From positions 1 to 6,975 of the forward strand of contig JAKUTX010000017.1 in NCBI GenBank assembly GCA_022447855.1: a DNA stretch of 6,975 nt. The letters run 5' to 3'. This DNA is from UBA6927 sp022447855. Its GTDB lineage: Bacteria > Chloroflexota > Dehalococcoidia > Lucifugimonadales > UBA6927. The position numbers and the translations under genes are program-made. The notes under the pieces are model-generated. The model had not been told where the DNA came from and made no database searches. It was given only the letters and a program-made list of their open reading frames with translations. The stretch's first letter is position 1. Each line of letters starts with the position of its first letter. Positions 1-6,843 of this stretch are shown here, piece by piece.

Positions 1-280
1 TGCTTCGAAGACGAATTGTATTTGTAACTTTATTCACAACAAATTCCGAATTCTCTTGAATATTTTTTAATGTATGTTTAATTTCCCCATTCGAAAGAAA
101 TTTAGAAATTGAAAAAACTAAAGTTGGGGGGTCATAGGTCACTGCATTAAAAAAAGAATATGGAGACAAATTCACATTACCTTCTTTAGAAACCGTTGAA
201 ACAAACGCTATCGGACGGGGTACTATTACTCCAGTGAAAACCTTACCAAAACCATTAAATTTTTTAGGATCAATTATCAA
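1..280 (-). CDS. flavin reductase-like FMN-binding protein, C-terminus beyond window
   Basis: Reading the minus strand from 280 gives 93 open codons plus one base, up to the window edge. The product begins MIIDPKKF and carries VPRPIAFVST (residues 20-29), then NLSPYSFFNAVTYDPPTLVFS (residues 37-57). This is the conserved core of the flavin reductase-like FMN-binding split-barrel family, whose members bind FMN and either reduce flavin with NAD(P)H for a partner monooxygenase or act on small substrates. Known members often begin with an I-D-P motif just before the first strand, which supports a TTG start at 280-278. An AGGAG lies six bases upstream. A GTG at 298-296 is also in frame but has no ribosome binding site. 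The usual K-D-T-L-x-N-I motif reads K-H-T-L-K-N-I here (residues 68-74). The gene is divergent from the operon at 399. The family call is secure; substrate and partner are unknown. Confidence 0.85.
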   Translation of the reverse strand, partial: MIIDPKKFNGFGKVFTGVIVPRPIAFVSTVSKEGNVNLSPYSFFNAVTYDPPTLVFSISKFLSNGEIKHTLKNIQENSEFVVNKVTNTIRLRS

Positions 281-286
281 TTCAAA

Positions 287-291
287 CTCCT
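287..291 (-). promoter_or_regulatory. ribosome binding site AGGAG that sets a TTG start
   Basis: On the minus strand AGGAG is followed by six bases (TTTGAA) and then TTG. The spacing is ideal, and the TTG start gives the N-terminus expected for the flavin-reductase-like family. The alternative in-frame GTG lies upstream of this site. Confidence 0.7.
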
Positions 292-312
292 GAAACACTT
301 CTTTGCGCTAAA

Positions 313-318
313 AGTATA
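313..318 (-). promoter_or_regulatory. candidate -10 box (TATACT) for the divergent flavin reductase-like gene
   Basis: The minus strand reads TATACT here, five of six matches to the sigma-70 -10 consensus. A start about seven bases downstream would give a leader of about 26 bases before the TTG at 280. No good -35 is present: the nearest candidate, TGGACG, sits 19 bases upstream. The box lies in the 8-bp palindrome AGTATACT (313-320), so the plus strand reads TATACT too, but without a fitting -35. Confidence 0.35.
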
Positions 319-343
319 CTAGAAAATGAAATTTTTTCGTCCA

Positions 344-372
344 TTGTATATAGGGAAAAATTATCTTAGACT
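344..372 (+). promoter_or_regulatory. candidate promoter for the five-gene operon
   Basis: TTGTAT (344-349) and TAGACT (367-372) are separated by exactly 17 bases and resemble sigma-70 -35 and -10 boxes with mismatches. Transcription would begin near 379, leaving about 20 bases of leader that contain the GGAGG site. In such AT-rich DNA similar matches arise by chance, so this is only a candidate. Confidence 0.3.
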
Positions 373-387
373 ACTTCTAGAAATCAT

Positions 388-392
388 GGAGG
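388..392 (+). promoter_or_regulatory. strong ribosome binding site GGAGG of the first operon gene
   Basis: GGAGG is followed by six bases (TAAATT) and the ATG at 399. It is the strongest such site of the five operon genes. It fixes the start over the out-of-frame ATG at 386. Confidence 0.75.
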
Positions 393-398
393 TAAATT

Positions 399-1352
399 AT
401 GGACTCAGTCAAATTGGGATCTACCGGAATTAACGTAAGTCCAATTGGTATTGGATTATCAGAAATTGGACAAGTAAAGCTTGAAGTTTCAGAAGTCTCA
501 TCAATATTAAATACCGCTATTGATGGTGGCATTAATTTTCTGGACACTGCAGCTTGCTATGGAGGCAGTGAAGAATTAATAGGCAAAACAGTCTCGCATA
601 GAAGAGACGAATTTACACTAGCTACAAAATGCGGACATACAAATTGCTTATGTGGAACAATTGGAGAAAAATGCACACACCAATCCATAAAATTACAAAA
701 CCCAGATTGGAGTGGCCAAACGATTTCGGACAGCATTGAAAGAAGCCTTAAAAGGCTCCAAACAGATTATATTGACTTAGTTCAACTGCATTCTTGTGAC
801 ATAAACACCTTAGAGAATAGTGATGTAATCGACGCTTTAATTAAGGCAAAAGAATCTGGAAAAACCAGATTCATAGGTTATAGCGGCGACAATGACAACG
901 CACTTTGGGCGGTTCAATCGGGACAATTCGATACACTTCAAACAAGCTTTAATATCGTTGACCAAAATGCAAGAAATAAACTATTACCCGAAGCAGAATC
1001 AAGAAATATGGGTGTTATTGTTAAAAGACCTATTGCCAATGGTGTTTGGGCTAGAGCTCAAGTGCCTAGGCGAGGTTTCCCAACTACATACGCTGAAGAA
1101 TATTTTGATAGAGCAAAAGCTATCGCAAGCTTAGGCCCTCTAAAAGAAGTAGATGATCCAATAAAATTAGCAATGGGATTCACTTTTGCTCACCCTGAGG
1201 TTGACACAGCAATTATAGGAACAACAAATCCAAAACATATTTTGTCCAACATATCTATGATGAATGAAGGATTATCCATCTCTGATGAAAATATAAATAC
1301 ACTTGTCAAACGTTTTAATGAACTTGGAGAAAATTGGAACCAGCTAACATAG
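399..1352 (+). CDS. aldo/keto reductase family oxidoreductase
   Basis: This 317-residue protein has the usual length of a single-domain (beta/alpha)8 aldo/keto reductase, a cytoplasmic NAD(P)-dependent enzyme interconverting carbonyls and alcohols. The N-terminus KLGSTGINVSPIGIG is typical. The catalytic tetrad is complete: Asp49 (FLDTA), Tyr54 (ACYGG), Lys77 (ATKCG) and His131 (LVQLHSCD). The GYSGD strand (160-164), QTSFN (181-185), VKRPIANGVW (208-217) and the cofactor-binding IIGTTNPKHILSNI (272-285) follow in the normal order. Residues 78-94 form an unusual Cys/His-rich loop after the lysine (Cys78, His80, Cys83, Cys85, Cys92, His94). No signal peptide is seen. It is first in the operon, behind a strong GGAGG, and its stop is 13 bases before the GMC oxidoreductase start. 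The substrate cannot be read from the sequence; a sugar, sugar acid or aldehyde is likely given the neighbours. Confidence 0.93.
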   Translation: MDSVKLGSTGINVSPIGIGLSEIGQVKLEVSEVSSILNTAIDGGINFLDTAACYGGSEELIGKTVSHRRDEFTLATKCGHTNCLCGTIGEKCTHQSIKLQNPDWSGQTISDSIERSLKRLQTDYIDLVQLHSCDINTLENSDVIDALIKAKESGKTRFIGYSGDNDNALWAVQSGQFDTLQTSFNIVDQNARNKLLPEAESRNMGVIVKRPIANGVWARAQVPRRGFPTTYAEEYFDRAKAIASLGPLKEVDDPIKLAMGFTFAHPEVDTAIIGTTNPKHILSNISMMNEGLSISDENINTLVKRFNELGENWNQLT

Positions 1353-1365
1353 GAAAATAAAATTA

Positions 1366-2934
1366 ATGAAATACGACTTTATCATTATTGGAGCAGGATC
1401 AGCAGGCTCAATCCTAGCTAGTAGAATCAGTGAAGATCCAACAAAATCTGTATTACTTCTAGAAGCGGGCAATGATTATCCAGATTTTCAATCATTACCA
1501 GACCAATTCAAATATGGCTATAGCCCAGAACGCGACTTCGGATGGTGGTTCAATCCTGGAGATTTAGAACGATGGTTATATGTAGCAGACACAACTACTG
1601 AACAACTTGCTCCTCTGTTAGTACCAAGAGGTAAAGCAGTTGGTGGATCAAGTGCTGTCAATGCTCAAATATTCCTTCGTGGAGACCCTGATGACTATGA
1701 TGAATGGGCAAGAAATGGAAACGATGAATGGACATTTGCAAAATGCTTACCCTCATTTATTCGTCTTGAAAACGACCTCGATATGGACGGTGATTTCCAT
1801 GGGAAGAATGGACCGGTAAGAGCTAGACGCCATACTGAAAATGAGTGGACTAAAGATGCACATGCTTTTTATAAGGGATTCAATCGAATTGGCTTTCCTA
1901 TGACTCTAGATCATAATAGCCCAGATTCCACTGGAGTAGGACCATTACCATTCAACACCATAGATAGAATTAGACAAAGCACTGCTTTATGCTATATAGA
2001 TCCTGCAAGAAACAGATTAAATCTCACAATCCGTAGTAACTGCGCGGTCCAAAATTTATTACTTGACGGAACAAAAGCAATTGGAGTAAAAGTTTCCAGC
2101 GGGAATGAAATTTTCGATATTTTTGGAACAGAAATTATTTTGAGTGCCGGCTCAGTAGGATCTCCTCAATTACTTTTGTTGTCTGGGATTGGCCCTTCAC
2201 AAGATCTTGAAAATTTAGATATTCCAATTATTAAAGACTCTCCGGGTGTAGGACAAAATCTACGAGATCATCCGCAAGTACCTGTAAGTTGGAAAATCAA
2301 AGATTCTTTCGATAACTTGTCTGAAAAATCTAAACGAGGCGTTACAGTGGCATTAAGGTATACAGCATCCAATTCAAAGCTCTCAAACGACATGTTCATA
2401 CATCAAACTGCATTCTCTTTTCCAAGAATGTATTGGGGCGGAGAAACAACCGATTCATTTGTTGGTATGTCTGCTTGTCTATATCTTCAAGAAAGTATGG
2501 GAGAATTAAAATTACGGACTAAAGATCCCAATATTCAACCTTATATCAACTTCAAATTTCTAAACACTAAAGAAGATCTACGCAGAATGCGAGAATGTGT
2601 GAGACTATGTGCTGAAGTCGGATCAGGTCCCGAATATTCAGAAATTATTGCTGAACGATTTCAACCTTCTGATGAACAACTATCCAATGACGATTTACTT
2701 GATCTTTGGTTGAAACAAAACGCGCGTAGTAGTGCACATTTAAGTAGTACATGCAAAATGGGACCATCTTCTGATCCGTTGTCCGTAGTAAATCAGTACG
2801 GAAAAGTGCATGGTATAGAAGGGCTTAGAGTTGCAGATGCTTCAATATTACCTAATTGTCCTCGTGCTAATACGAATGTACCTACGATGATGATCGGAGA
2901 AAAAATTTCTGAATTTATCGCAAACGGATATTAA
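1366..2934 (+). CDS. GMC-family FAD-dependent oxidoreductase (choline dehydrogenase-like)
   Basis: The 522-residue product is a near full-length glucose-methanol-choline oxidoreductase, which oxidises a primary or secondary alcohol to a carbonyl with FAD and passes electrons to oxygen or another acceptor. The FAD fold is at the N-terminus: GAGSAG (9-14), with Glu33 in LLEAG expected to bind the ADP ribose. The first GMC signature is PRGKAVGGSSAVNA with RG at 105-106; the second is GSVGSPQLLLLSGIG (262-276). VGQNLRDHP (295-303) is also typical. The catalytic pair appears as His458 (SSAHLSSTCKMG) and Asn502 (RANTNVPTMMIGE), so this is the His/Asn type seen in choline oxidase rather than His/His. 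No signal peptide or membrane anchor is seen. A weak AGGA overlaps the previous stop. It resembles BetA-type enzymes, but no betaine aldehyde dehydrogenase gene is adjacent, so the betA name is not justified. Confidence 0.93.
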   Translation: MKYDFIIIGAGSAGSILASRISEDPTKSVLLLEAGNDYPDFQSLPDQFKYGYSPERDFGWWFNPGDLERWLYVADTTTEQLAPLLVPRGKAVGGSSAVNAQIFLRGDPDDYDEWARNGNDEWTFAKCLPSFIRLENDLDMDGDFHGKNGPVRARRHTENEWTKDAHAFYKGFNRIGFPMTLDHNSPDSTGVGPLPFNTIDRIRQSTALCYIDPARNRLNLTIRSNCAVQNLLLDGTKAIGVKVSSGNEIFDIFGTEIILSAGSVGSPQLLLLSGIGPSQDLENLDIPIIKDSPGVGQNLRDHPQVPVSWKIKDSFDNLSEKSKRGVTVALRYTASNSKLSNDMFIHQTAFSFPRMYWGGETTDSFVGMSACLYLQESMGELKLRTKDPNIQPYINFKFLNTKEDLRRMRECVRLCAEVGSGPEYSEIIAERFQPSDEQLSNDDLLDLWLKQNARSSAHLSSTCKMGPSSDPLSVVNQYGKVHGIEGLRVADASILPNCPRANTNVPTMMIGEKISEFIANGY

Positions 2935-2951
2935 TGTTCTTGGAGTGAAAA

Positions 2952-4637
2952 ATGCTCTCACAATTAAATAGCGAACAGAAAAAATGGGTAGATTCTACTC
3001 TAGACTCTATGAGTATTCAGAATTGTATTGGACACATGCTAATGCCACTCCATCCGTTTAACAGATTGTCGACAGATTTCCAAGCTGTTCAGTCAACCAC
3101 TACAGATGATTGGTTGCGCCTGCTCGAGAAAATTCCTCTCGGGGGTATTTTCATTATACGGCCCCCATCAAATGAGTGTCGAGAAATGTTAACTAAAATA
3201 CAATCTGAATCAAATATCCCGGTAATCATTGCTGATAATGTAGAACTTGGCGCATCTCCTAGAGGACTAATTGGATTCGGTAACGACGAATTAAATGAAC
3301 CAATTTATAGTTCGTTCGCCCCTAATTTAATGGGGTTTTCCGCTGCCAATATCCCAGATTGGACATTCGAGGCCTGCAAAAAAATTGCACTCCAACGACG
3401 TTCTTATGGATATCATTGGGCATTTTCACCTGTAGTAGATTTAAACTTAAATTTTAGAAATCCTATCACCAACGTACGATCATTTGGAGACGACATAGAA
3501 AAAGTTATTTCTCATGCAAACTCATTTATTAACGGCTTCCAATATCAAAATTCAATGGCAGCCACTGCGAAACATTTCCCTGGAGACGGGATAGATGACA
3601 GGGATCAACATTTCCTTACAACTAATAATTCACTATCTGTTTCTAAGTGGTGGAAATCATATGGGAAAGTTTGGAAATCAGTCATAGATGAAGGTGTAAA
3701 TGCAATAATGCCTGGACATATTGCATTCCCTGCCTATGAAAGCAGTTTGGGCAATCCAGATATTTCTATGCCAGCATCTTTAAGCCCAAACATCCAAATA
3801 AAGCTCCTTAGAGAAGAACTTGGATTCCAAGGAGTAGTAATTTCAGACGCAAGTTCGATGGCTGGAATCACAAGTCGTGTATCCCCTGAAGATCGCGCTG
3901 TTTCGAACATTGAAGCAGGCGTAGATATTTGTCTATTCCCAGAAACGCACTCCGATTTCAAACTAATTGAACGAGCTGTTATTAATGGAAGATTAAGTGA
4001 AGACCGAATACGTGAATCCGCTAAACGAATCTTAGAACTAAAAGCGAGATTAAATCTGAATTCGTCTACATTTGCACTGAATCAAACTTCTTCAAATGAA
4101 CCTTCTGCAACCAAAACTATCCAACAAATTGCTGACAAAAGTATTACTTTACTTAAACCAAACGAAATTCCAATTCCACCATTGAGTAATGGAGAGAAAG
4201 TCCTTTTTGTAAATATTTTCGCTCAAGGACCATTCTCAAATGGAAATCTCCAAACAGCTATAAAAACATTAAATTCAAGTGGTGTAGCAGTAGACATATT
4301 GGAAAACCCCACTAATTCAGATTTGATGGAAAAAATCCATAATTATGATGCCATTTTCGTGAACATTTGCTACATCCCAATCAATGGCTCATTCGGACAT
4401 TTAGGTGCTGGTTTTGGACAATTTATGTGGACCAATATACATATGTATCGAAACCGCGTAACGTATACCTGCTTTGGAACTCCCTATGTAATGCACGAAC
4501 TTCCATTTGCGCCCAATATGTTACTTGCATTTGGCTCAAGTGAATCAGTACAAATAGCAATCTCAAAGGTATGGCTTGGAGAAATTTCTCCAACTGGTGA
4601 ACTTCCTGTACAGCAACCTTCGCACATCAATTTATAA
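2952..4637 (+). CDS. glycoside hydrolase family 3 protein, NagZ/beta-N-acetylhexosaminidase-like
   Basis: This 561-residue protein has a GH3 N-terminal barrel (about 20-365) and a GH3 C-terminal alpha/beta domain (about 390-558), the two-domain layout of Bacillus-type NagZ. Visible motifs are GGIFIIRP (64-71), FSPVVDLN (158-165), NVRSFGDD (174-181), AKHFPGDG (206-213) and DRDQH (216-220). The predicted nucleophile is Asp299 in LGFQGVVISDASSM, which fits the family active-site pattern. Asp218-His220 corresponds to the Asp-His acid/base dyad of NagZ-type enzymes and of related GH3 phosphorylases. The usual D-x-E-G-G substrate loop is replaced by ADNVELGA (94-101). The C-terminal domain ends with the typical SPTGELPV. 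No signal peptide is present, so it should act on imported substrate in the cytoplasm. GGAG at 2942-2945 lies six bases before the ATG. Family is firm; hexosaminide specificity is inferred from the dyad, and hydrolase versus phosphorylase is open. Confidence 0.9.
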   Translation: MLSQLNSEQKKWVDSTLDSMSIQNCIGHMLMPLHPFNRLSTDFQAVQSTTTDDWLRLLEKIPLGGIFIIRPPSNECREMLTKIQSESNIPVIIADNVELGASPRGLIGFGNDELNEPIYSSFAPNLMGFSAANIPDWTFEACKKIALQRRSYGYHWAFSPVVDLNLNFRNPITNVRSFGDDIEKVISHANSFINGFQYQNSMAATAKHFPGDGIDDRDQHFLTTNNSLSVSKWWKSYGKVWKSVIDEGVNAIMPGHIAFPAYESSLGNPDISMPASLSPNIQIKLLREELGFQGVVISDASSMAGITSRVSPEDRAVSNIEAGVDICLFPETHSDFKLIERAVINGRLSEDRIRESAKRILELKARLNLNSSTFALNQTSSNEPSATKTIQQIADKSITLLKPNEIPIPPLSNGEKVLFVNIFAQGPFSNGNLQTAIKTLNSSGVAVDILENPTNSDLMEKIHNYDAIFVNICYIPINGSFGHLGAGFGQFMWTNIHMYRNRVTYTCFGTPYVMHELPFAPNMLLAFGSSESVQIAISKVWLGEISPTGELPVQQPSHINL

Positions 4638-4653
4638 ACTTTAGGATTCAAAC

Positions 4654-5892
4654 ATGTCAATATTAATCAAAAATTGCACAATAATCGATGGAACCGGCGC
4701 TGAACCCGCACAATCACAATCTATCCGAATTGAAGGAAATACAATTATATGGATAGGCAATTCCAATGAATTACCTCAGGAAAATCAAACTGCTGACGAA
4801 ATAATTGAACTTGATAATGCTGTTGTAATGCCTGGAATGATTGATACTCATGTACATATAAGTCAAGGATATGAAATTGATCAAAGTGGATTTTTAGCAG
4901 ATACCATTCCATTTCTTACTATTCGTGCAATCTCAAGCTGTAAAAACATCTTAGAATCAGGGTTCACATCCGTAAGGAATATGGGAACTTATGGTTACAT
5001 TGATGTAGCTGTTAAAAAAGCATTTGAATCTGGGATGATTCAAGGACCCCGAATGATCCCATCTGGAGAAATGCTCATGTCAATTGGTAGTGGTGAATTA
5101 GGGTACGTACGGAATGATGTGAACATTCCTGACATGAAATCTGGATTTTTTTCTGGACCAGAAGAAGCACGAAAAGCTACAAGAACTCAGTTATACCATG
5201 GTGCCGACGTAATTAAATTGATAGCTAGTGGAAGGGTTGGTTCTGATGCATATACCCTACCATGGGATACCGAAGTTGATCGTTCAGAAATTAGAGCTAT
5301 TACTGAAGAAGCGCACCGCTTAAACAAAAAGGTTGCTGCTCACGCATATTCTTCCCAAACTGTTTCGGATTGTGTTCTAGAAGGTGTTGATAGTATTGAA
5401 CATGGTGTAATGATAGACATAGAAACCATAAAACTAATGTCCGAAAACAACACATTTTTAGTACCAACTATGAATGCTTTCAATAGTTACCTCATGCCGG
5501 ATGCAGAAAAAAGATACCCAGCATATAGACTTAACCGCGGTAGGCCTATGGCTACCATTCAACGACAGAATTTTTCAGAGTACCTGAAACACAACTTGTC
5601 TATTGCACTTGGCTCTGATGGACCTAGGCCTGGTTCACCCCCTGGATCATCAGCTAGGGAAATTGAACTCCTAGTAGATGCCGGAATGGATAATCTATCA
5701 GCTATTAACGCGGCAACTCTAAATGGAGCAAAACTATTGGGCATAGATAACAATACTGGATCTGTTGAATCAGGGAAATTTGCTGATTTAATTGTTTTAA
5801 ATGCTGATCCCTTAGAAGATATTTCTGTCTTGACGAAACCAGACAATATTCAAGTTGTCATAATAGATGGAAACATAGTAAAAAACGAATAA
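4654..5892 (+). CDS. metal-dependent amidohydrolase (imidazolonepropionase/prolidase-like)
   Basis: The 412-residue product is a full-length amidohydrolase-superfamily enzyme with the HutI-like two-part fold: a short N-terminal beta sandwich, a metal-binding barrel, and a C-terminal strand block returning to the sandwich (GSVESGKFADLIVLNADPL, 369-387). Metal ligands are all visible: His66 and His68 (DTHVH), Lys188 (GADVIKLI, probably the carboxylated bridging lysine), His230 (VAAHAY), His250 (SIEHGV) and Asp322 (ALGSDGP). This set matches binuclear zinc members such as the bacterial Xaa-Arg/Lys and Xaa-Pro dipeptidase-like group. Such enzymes cleave amide, ester, lactone or cyclic imide bonds, and the substrate cannot be predicted here. 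There is no secretion signal. AGGA at 4643-4646 lies seven bases before the ATG, and the gap to the GH3 gene is 16 bases. In this operon it may open a lactone or remove an acyl or aminoacyl group, which is inference. Confidence 0.9.
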   Translation: MSILIKNCTIIDGTGAEPAQSQSIRIEGNTIIWIGNSNELPQENQTADEIIELDNAVVMPGMIDTHVHISQGYEIDQSGFLADTIPFLTIRAISSCKNILESGFTSVRNMGTYGYIDVAVKKAFESGMIQGPRMIPSGEMLMSIGSGELGYVRNDVNIPDMKSGFFSGPEEARKATRTQLYHGADVIKLIASGRVGSDAYTLPWDTEVDRSEIRAITEEAHRLNKKVAAHAYSSQTVSDCVLEGVDSIEHGVMIDIETIKLMSENNTFLVPTMNAFNSYLMPDAEKRYPAYRLNRGRPMATIQRQNFSEYLKHNLSIALGSDGPRPGSPPGSSAREIELLVDAGMDNLSAINAATLNGAKLLGIDNNTGSVESGKFADLIVLNADPLEDISVLTKPDNIQVVIIDGNIVKNE

Positions 5893-5898
5893 TAGAAT

Positions 5899-5902
5899 AG
5901 GA
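5899..5902 (+). promoter_or_regulatory. ribosome binding site AGGA supporting the TTG start of the glycosylase gene
   Basis: AGGA lies nine bases before TTG 5912. No ATG or GTG occurs in frame between the amidohydrolase stop and this TTG, and the first internal Met is residue 152, well inside the conserved domain, so TTG is the most likely start. Confidence 0.55.
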
Positions 5903-5911
5903 CCAATCAAA

Positions 5912-6784
5912 TTGTCTATTGAAATTTCAAATTCCCAAAATGATGGGTTTGAAATTGTGCTTCCATATAATTTGTCTATTCAACATACTGTTAATTCTCA
6001 TGGATGGGTGAATCTAGATCCATGGAAGTGGAATCATACGTCTCAAACCTTATCTAGAATAGAAAATTTAGGAAATTCTATTTCATCAACCATTTCTATA
6101 AATCAAAAAAACCTTAATACCATTGTGATTAAATCTCCAAATTTAAACCCCGAATCCATAGAATTAATAAAGAAAATTGTATTTAGATGGATTTCAGCAG
6201 AGTGGAATCCAAATAAAATTATTGAATTATCCAAAAATCTAAATAATGATATTTTTCACTTTCTCAACATTGGAGGAGGTAGATTTCTTAGAAGTAGTAC
6301 TTTCTACGAAGATGTATGTAAAACAATTTTAACAATTAATACAAATTGGGCCTCAACACGTCGCATGACCTCGAATCTTGTCGGTATCACAAATGATTCT
6401 TCATTCCCACATCCTTTAGATATTATCAATACTGGACAAAAATCATTAAAATCTGATCTACGCCTAGGTTTCCGTTCAAGGGTGATTTATGAAACTACCA
6501 TGACCTTTCTTGAAAGAAAGTTGATTAATGAAAATGGAGAACTTATAGATAAATCAATTTCTTATGAAGATCTATTAAAACTTCGCGGAATTGGACCATA
6601 TGCTGCTAGCCATATCATGTTCTTAGAACATGATTTTTCCAGAATACCTATAGATTCTTCCGTAACATCATATTTTCTAAATAATTTAGGTGTAAAAAAA
6701 GACGATATCGAAACAATTTTCGAACCGTGGGGAATCTATGCTTTCCTAGGTTACAGTTTAGGTCGTATCGTCCAAAATCAATAA
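5912..6784 (+). CDS. HhH-GPD superfamily DNA glycosylase, AlkA/OGG-like
   Basis: The 290-residue product resembles base-excision-repair glycosylases that remove damaged bases from DNA. Residues about 10-105 form a beta-rich region (HGWVNLDPWKW, 30-40) like the N-terminal domain of AlkA and OGG1. Residues about 110-285 are the helical HhH-GPD domain: GGRFLRSSTFYEDVCKTIL, then NTNWASTRRM (143-152). The helix-hairpin-helix is LLKLRGIGPYAA (221-232) and the catalytic Asp is Asp248 in RIPIDSSV. At the place of the AP-lyase lysine of Nth (four residues after the first HhH Gly, 18 before the Asp) there is Tyr230, so it should be monofunctional. The only cysteine is Cys136, so the C-terminal iron-sulfur loop of Nth/MutY is absent. 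Damage specificity (3-methyladenine, oxidised or deaminated bases) is unknown. It is last in the operon, 19 bases after the amidohydrolase, and is followed by the terminator. The gene is very AT-rich, and its start is TTG. Confidence 0.85.
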   Translation: MSIEISNSQNDGFEIVLPYNLSIQHTVNSHGWVNLDPWKWNHTSQTLSRIENLGNSISSTISINQKNLNTIVIKSPNLNPESIELIKKIVFRWISAEWNPNKIIELSKNLNNDIFHFLNIGGGRFLRSSTFYEDVCKTILTINTNWASTRRMTSNLVGITNDSSFPHPLDIINTGQKSLKSDLRLGFRSRVIYETTMTFLERKLINENGELIDKSISYEDLLKLRGIGPYAASHIMFLEHDFSRIPIDSSVTSYFLNNLGVKKDDIETIFEPWGIYAFLGYSLGRIVQNQ

Positions 6785-6800
6785 TTATTTATTCCAAGTA

Positions 6801-6843
6801 GAAGGGACGGTTTGGAAATCCAAGCCGTCCCTTCTTTGTTTCT
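6801..6843 (+). terminator. rho-independent terminator after the operon
   Basis: GAAGGGACGGTTTGG (6801-6815) pairs with CCAAGCCGTCCCTTC (6820-6834) over 15 positions, with one G-T wobble and a four-base AAAT loop, followed by the T-rich tail TTTGTTTCT (6835-6843). It starts 16 bases after the glycosylase stop. On the minus strand the hairpin follows the convergent gene, but only a weak T-rich run lies beyond it, so termination in that direction is possible but weaker. Confidence 0.93.

Larger units (their letters stand above)
399..6843 (+). other. predicted five-gene operon
   Basis: Five same-strand genes are spaced by 13, 17, 16 and 19 bases, with a candidate promoter only before the first and a strong terminator only after the last. 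They encode aldo/keto reductase, GMC oxidoreductase, GH3 glycosidase, amidohydrolase and DNA glycosylase. Co-transcription is inferred from spacing; no internal terminator was seen in the gaps. Confidence 0.75.

Noticed and set aside
323..335. AAAAT-GAA-ATTTT inverted repeat as an operator
   Set aside because: Five-base all-AT arms are expected by chance in this composition.
892..1134. 80-codon plus-strand open frame inside the aldo/keto reductase gene
   Set aside because: It lies wholly within a strongly supported gene in another frame and its translation shows no recognisable motif.
1366..2934. Naming the GMC oxidoreductase betA (choline dehydrogenase)
   Set aside because: The match is at family level only; there is no adjacent betaine aldehyde dehydrogenase, and many GMC enzymes of other specificity share these motifs.
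3734..3961. 75-codon minus-strand open frame opposite the GH3 gene
   Set aside because: It mirrors the GH3 active-site coding region, has no family features and no separate support.
5559..5846. 95-codon minus-strand open frame opposite the amidohydrolase gene
   Set aside because: It is antisense to the conserved C-terminal part of the amidohydrolase and shows no recognisable domain.
4654..5892. Naming the amidohydrolase hutI (imidazolonepropionase)
   Set aside because: The carboxylated-Lys binuclear ligand set differs from mononuclear HutI, and no other histidine degradation gene is present.
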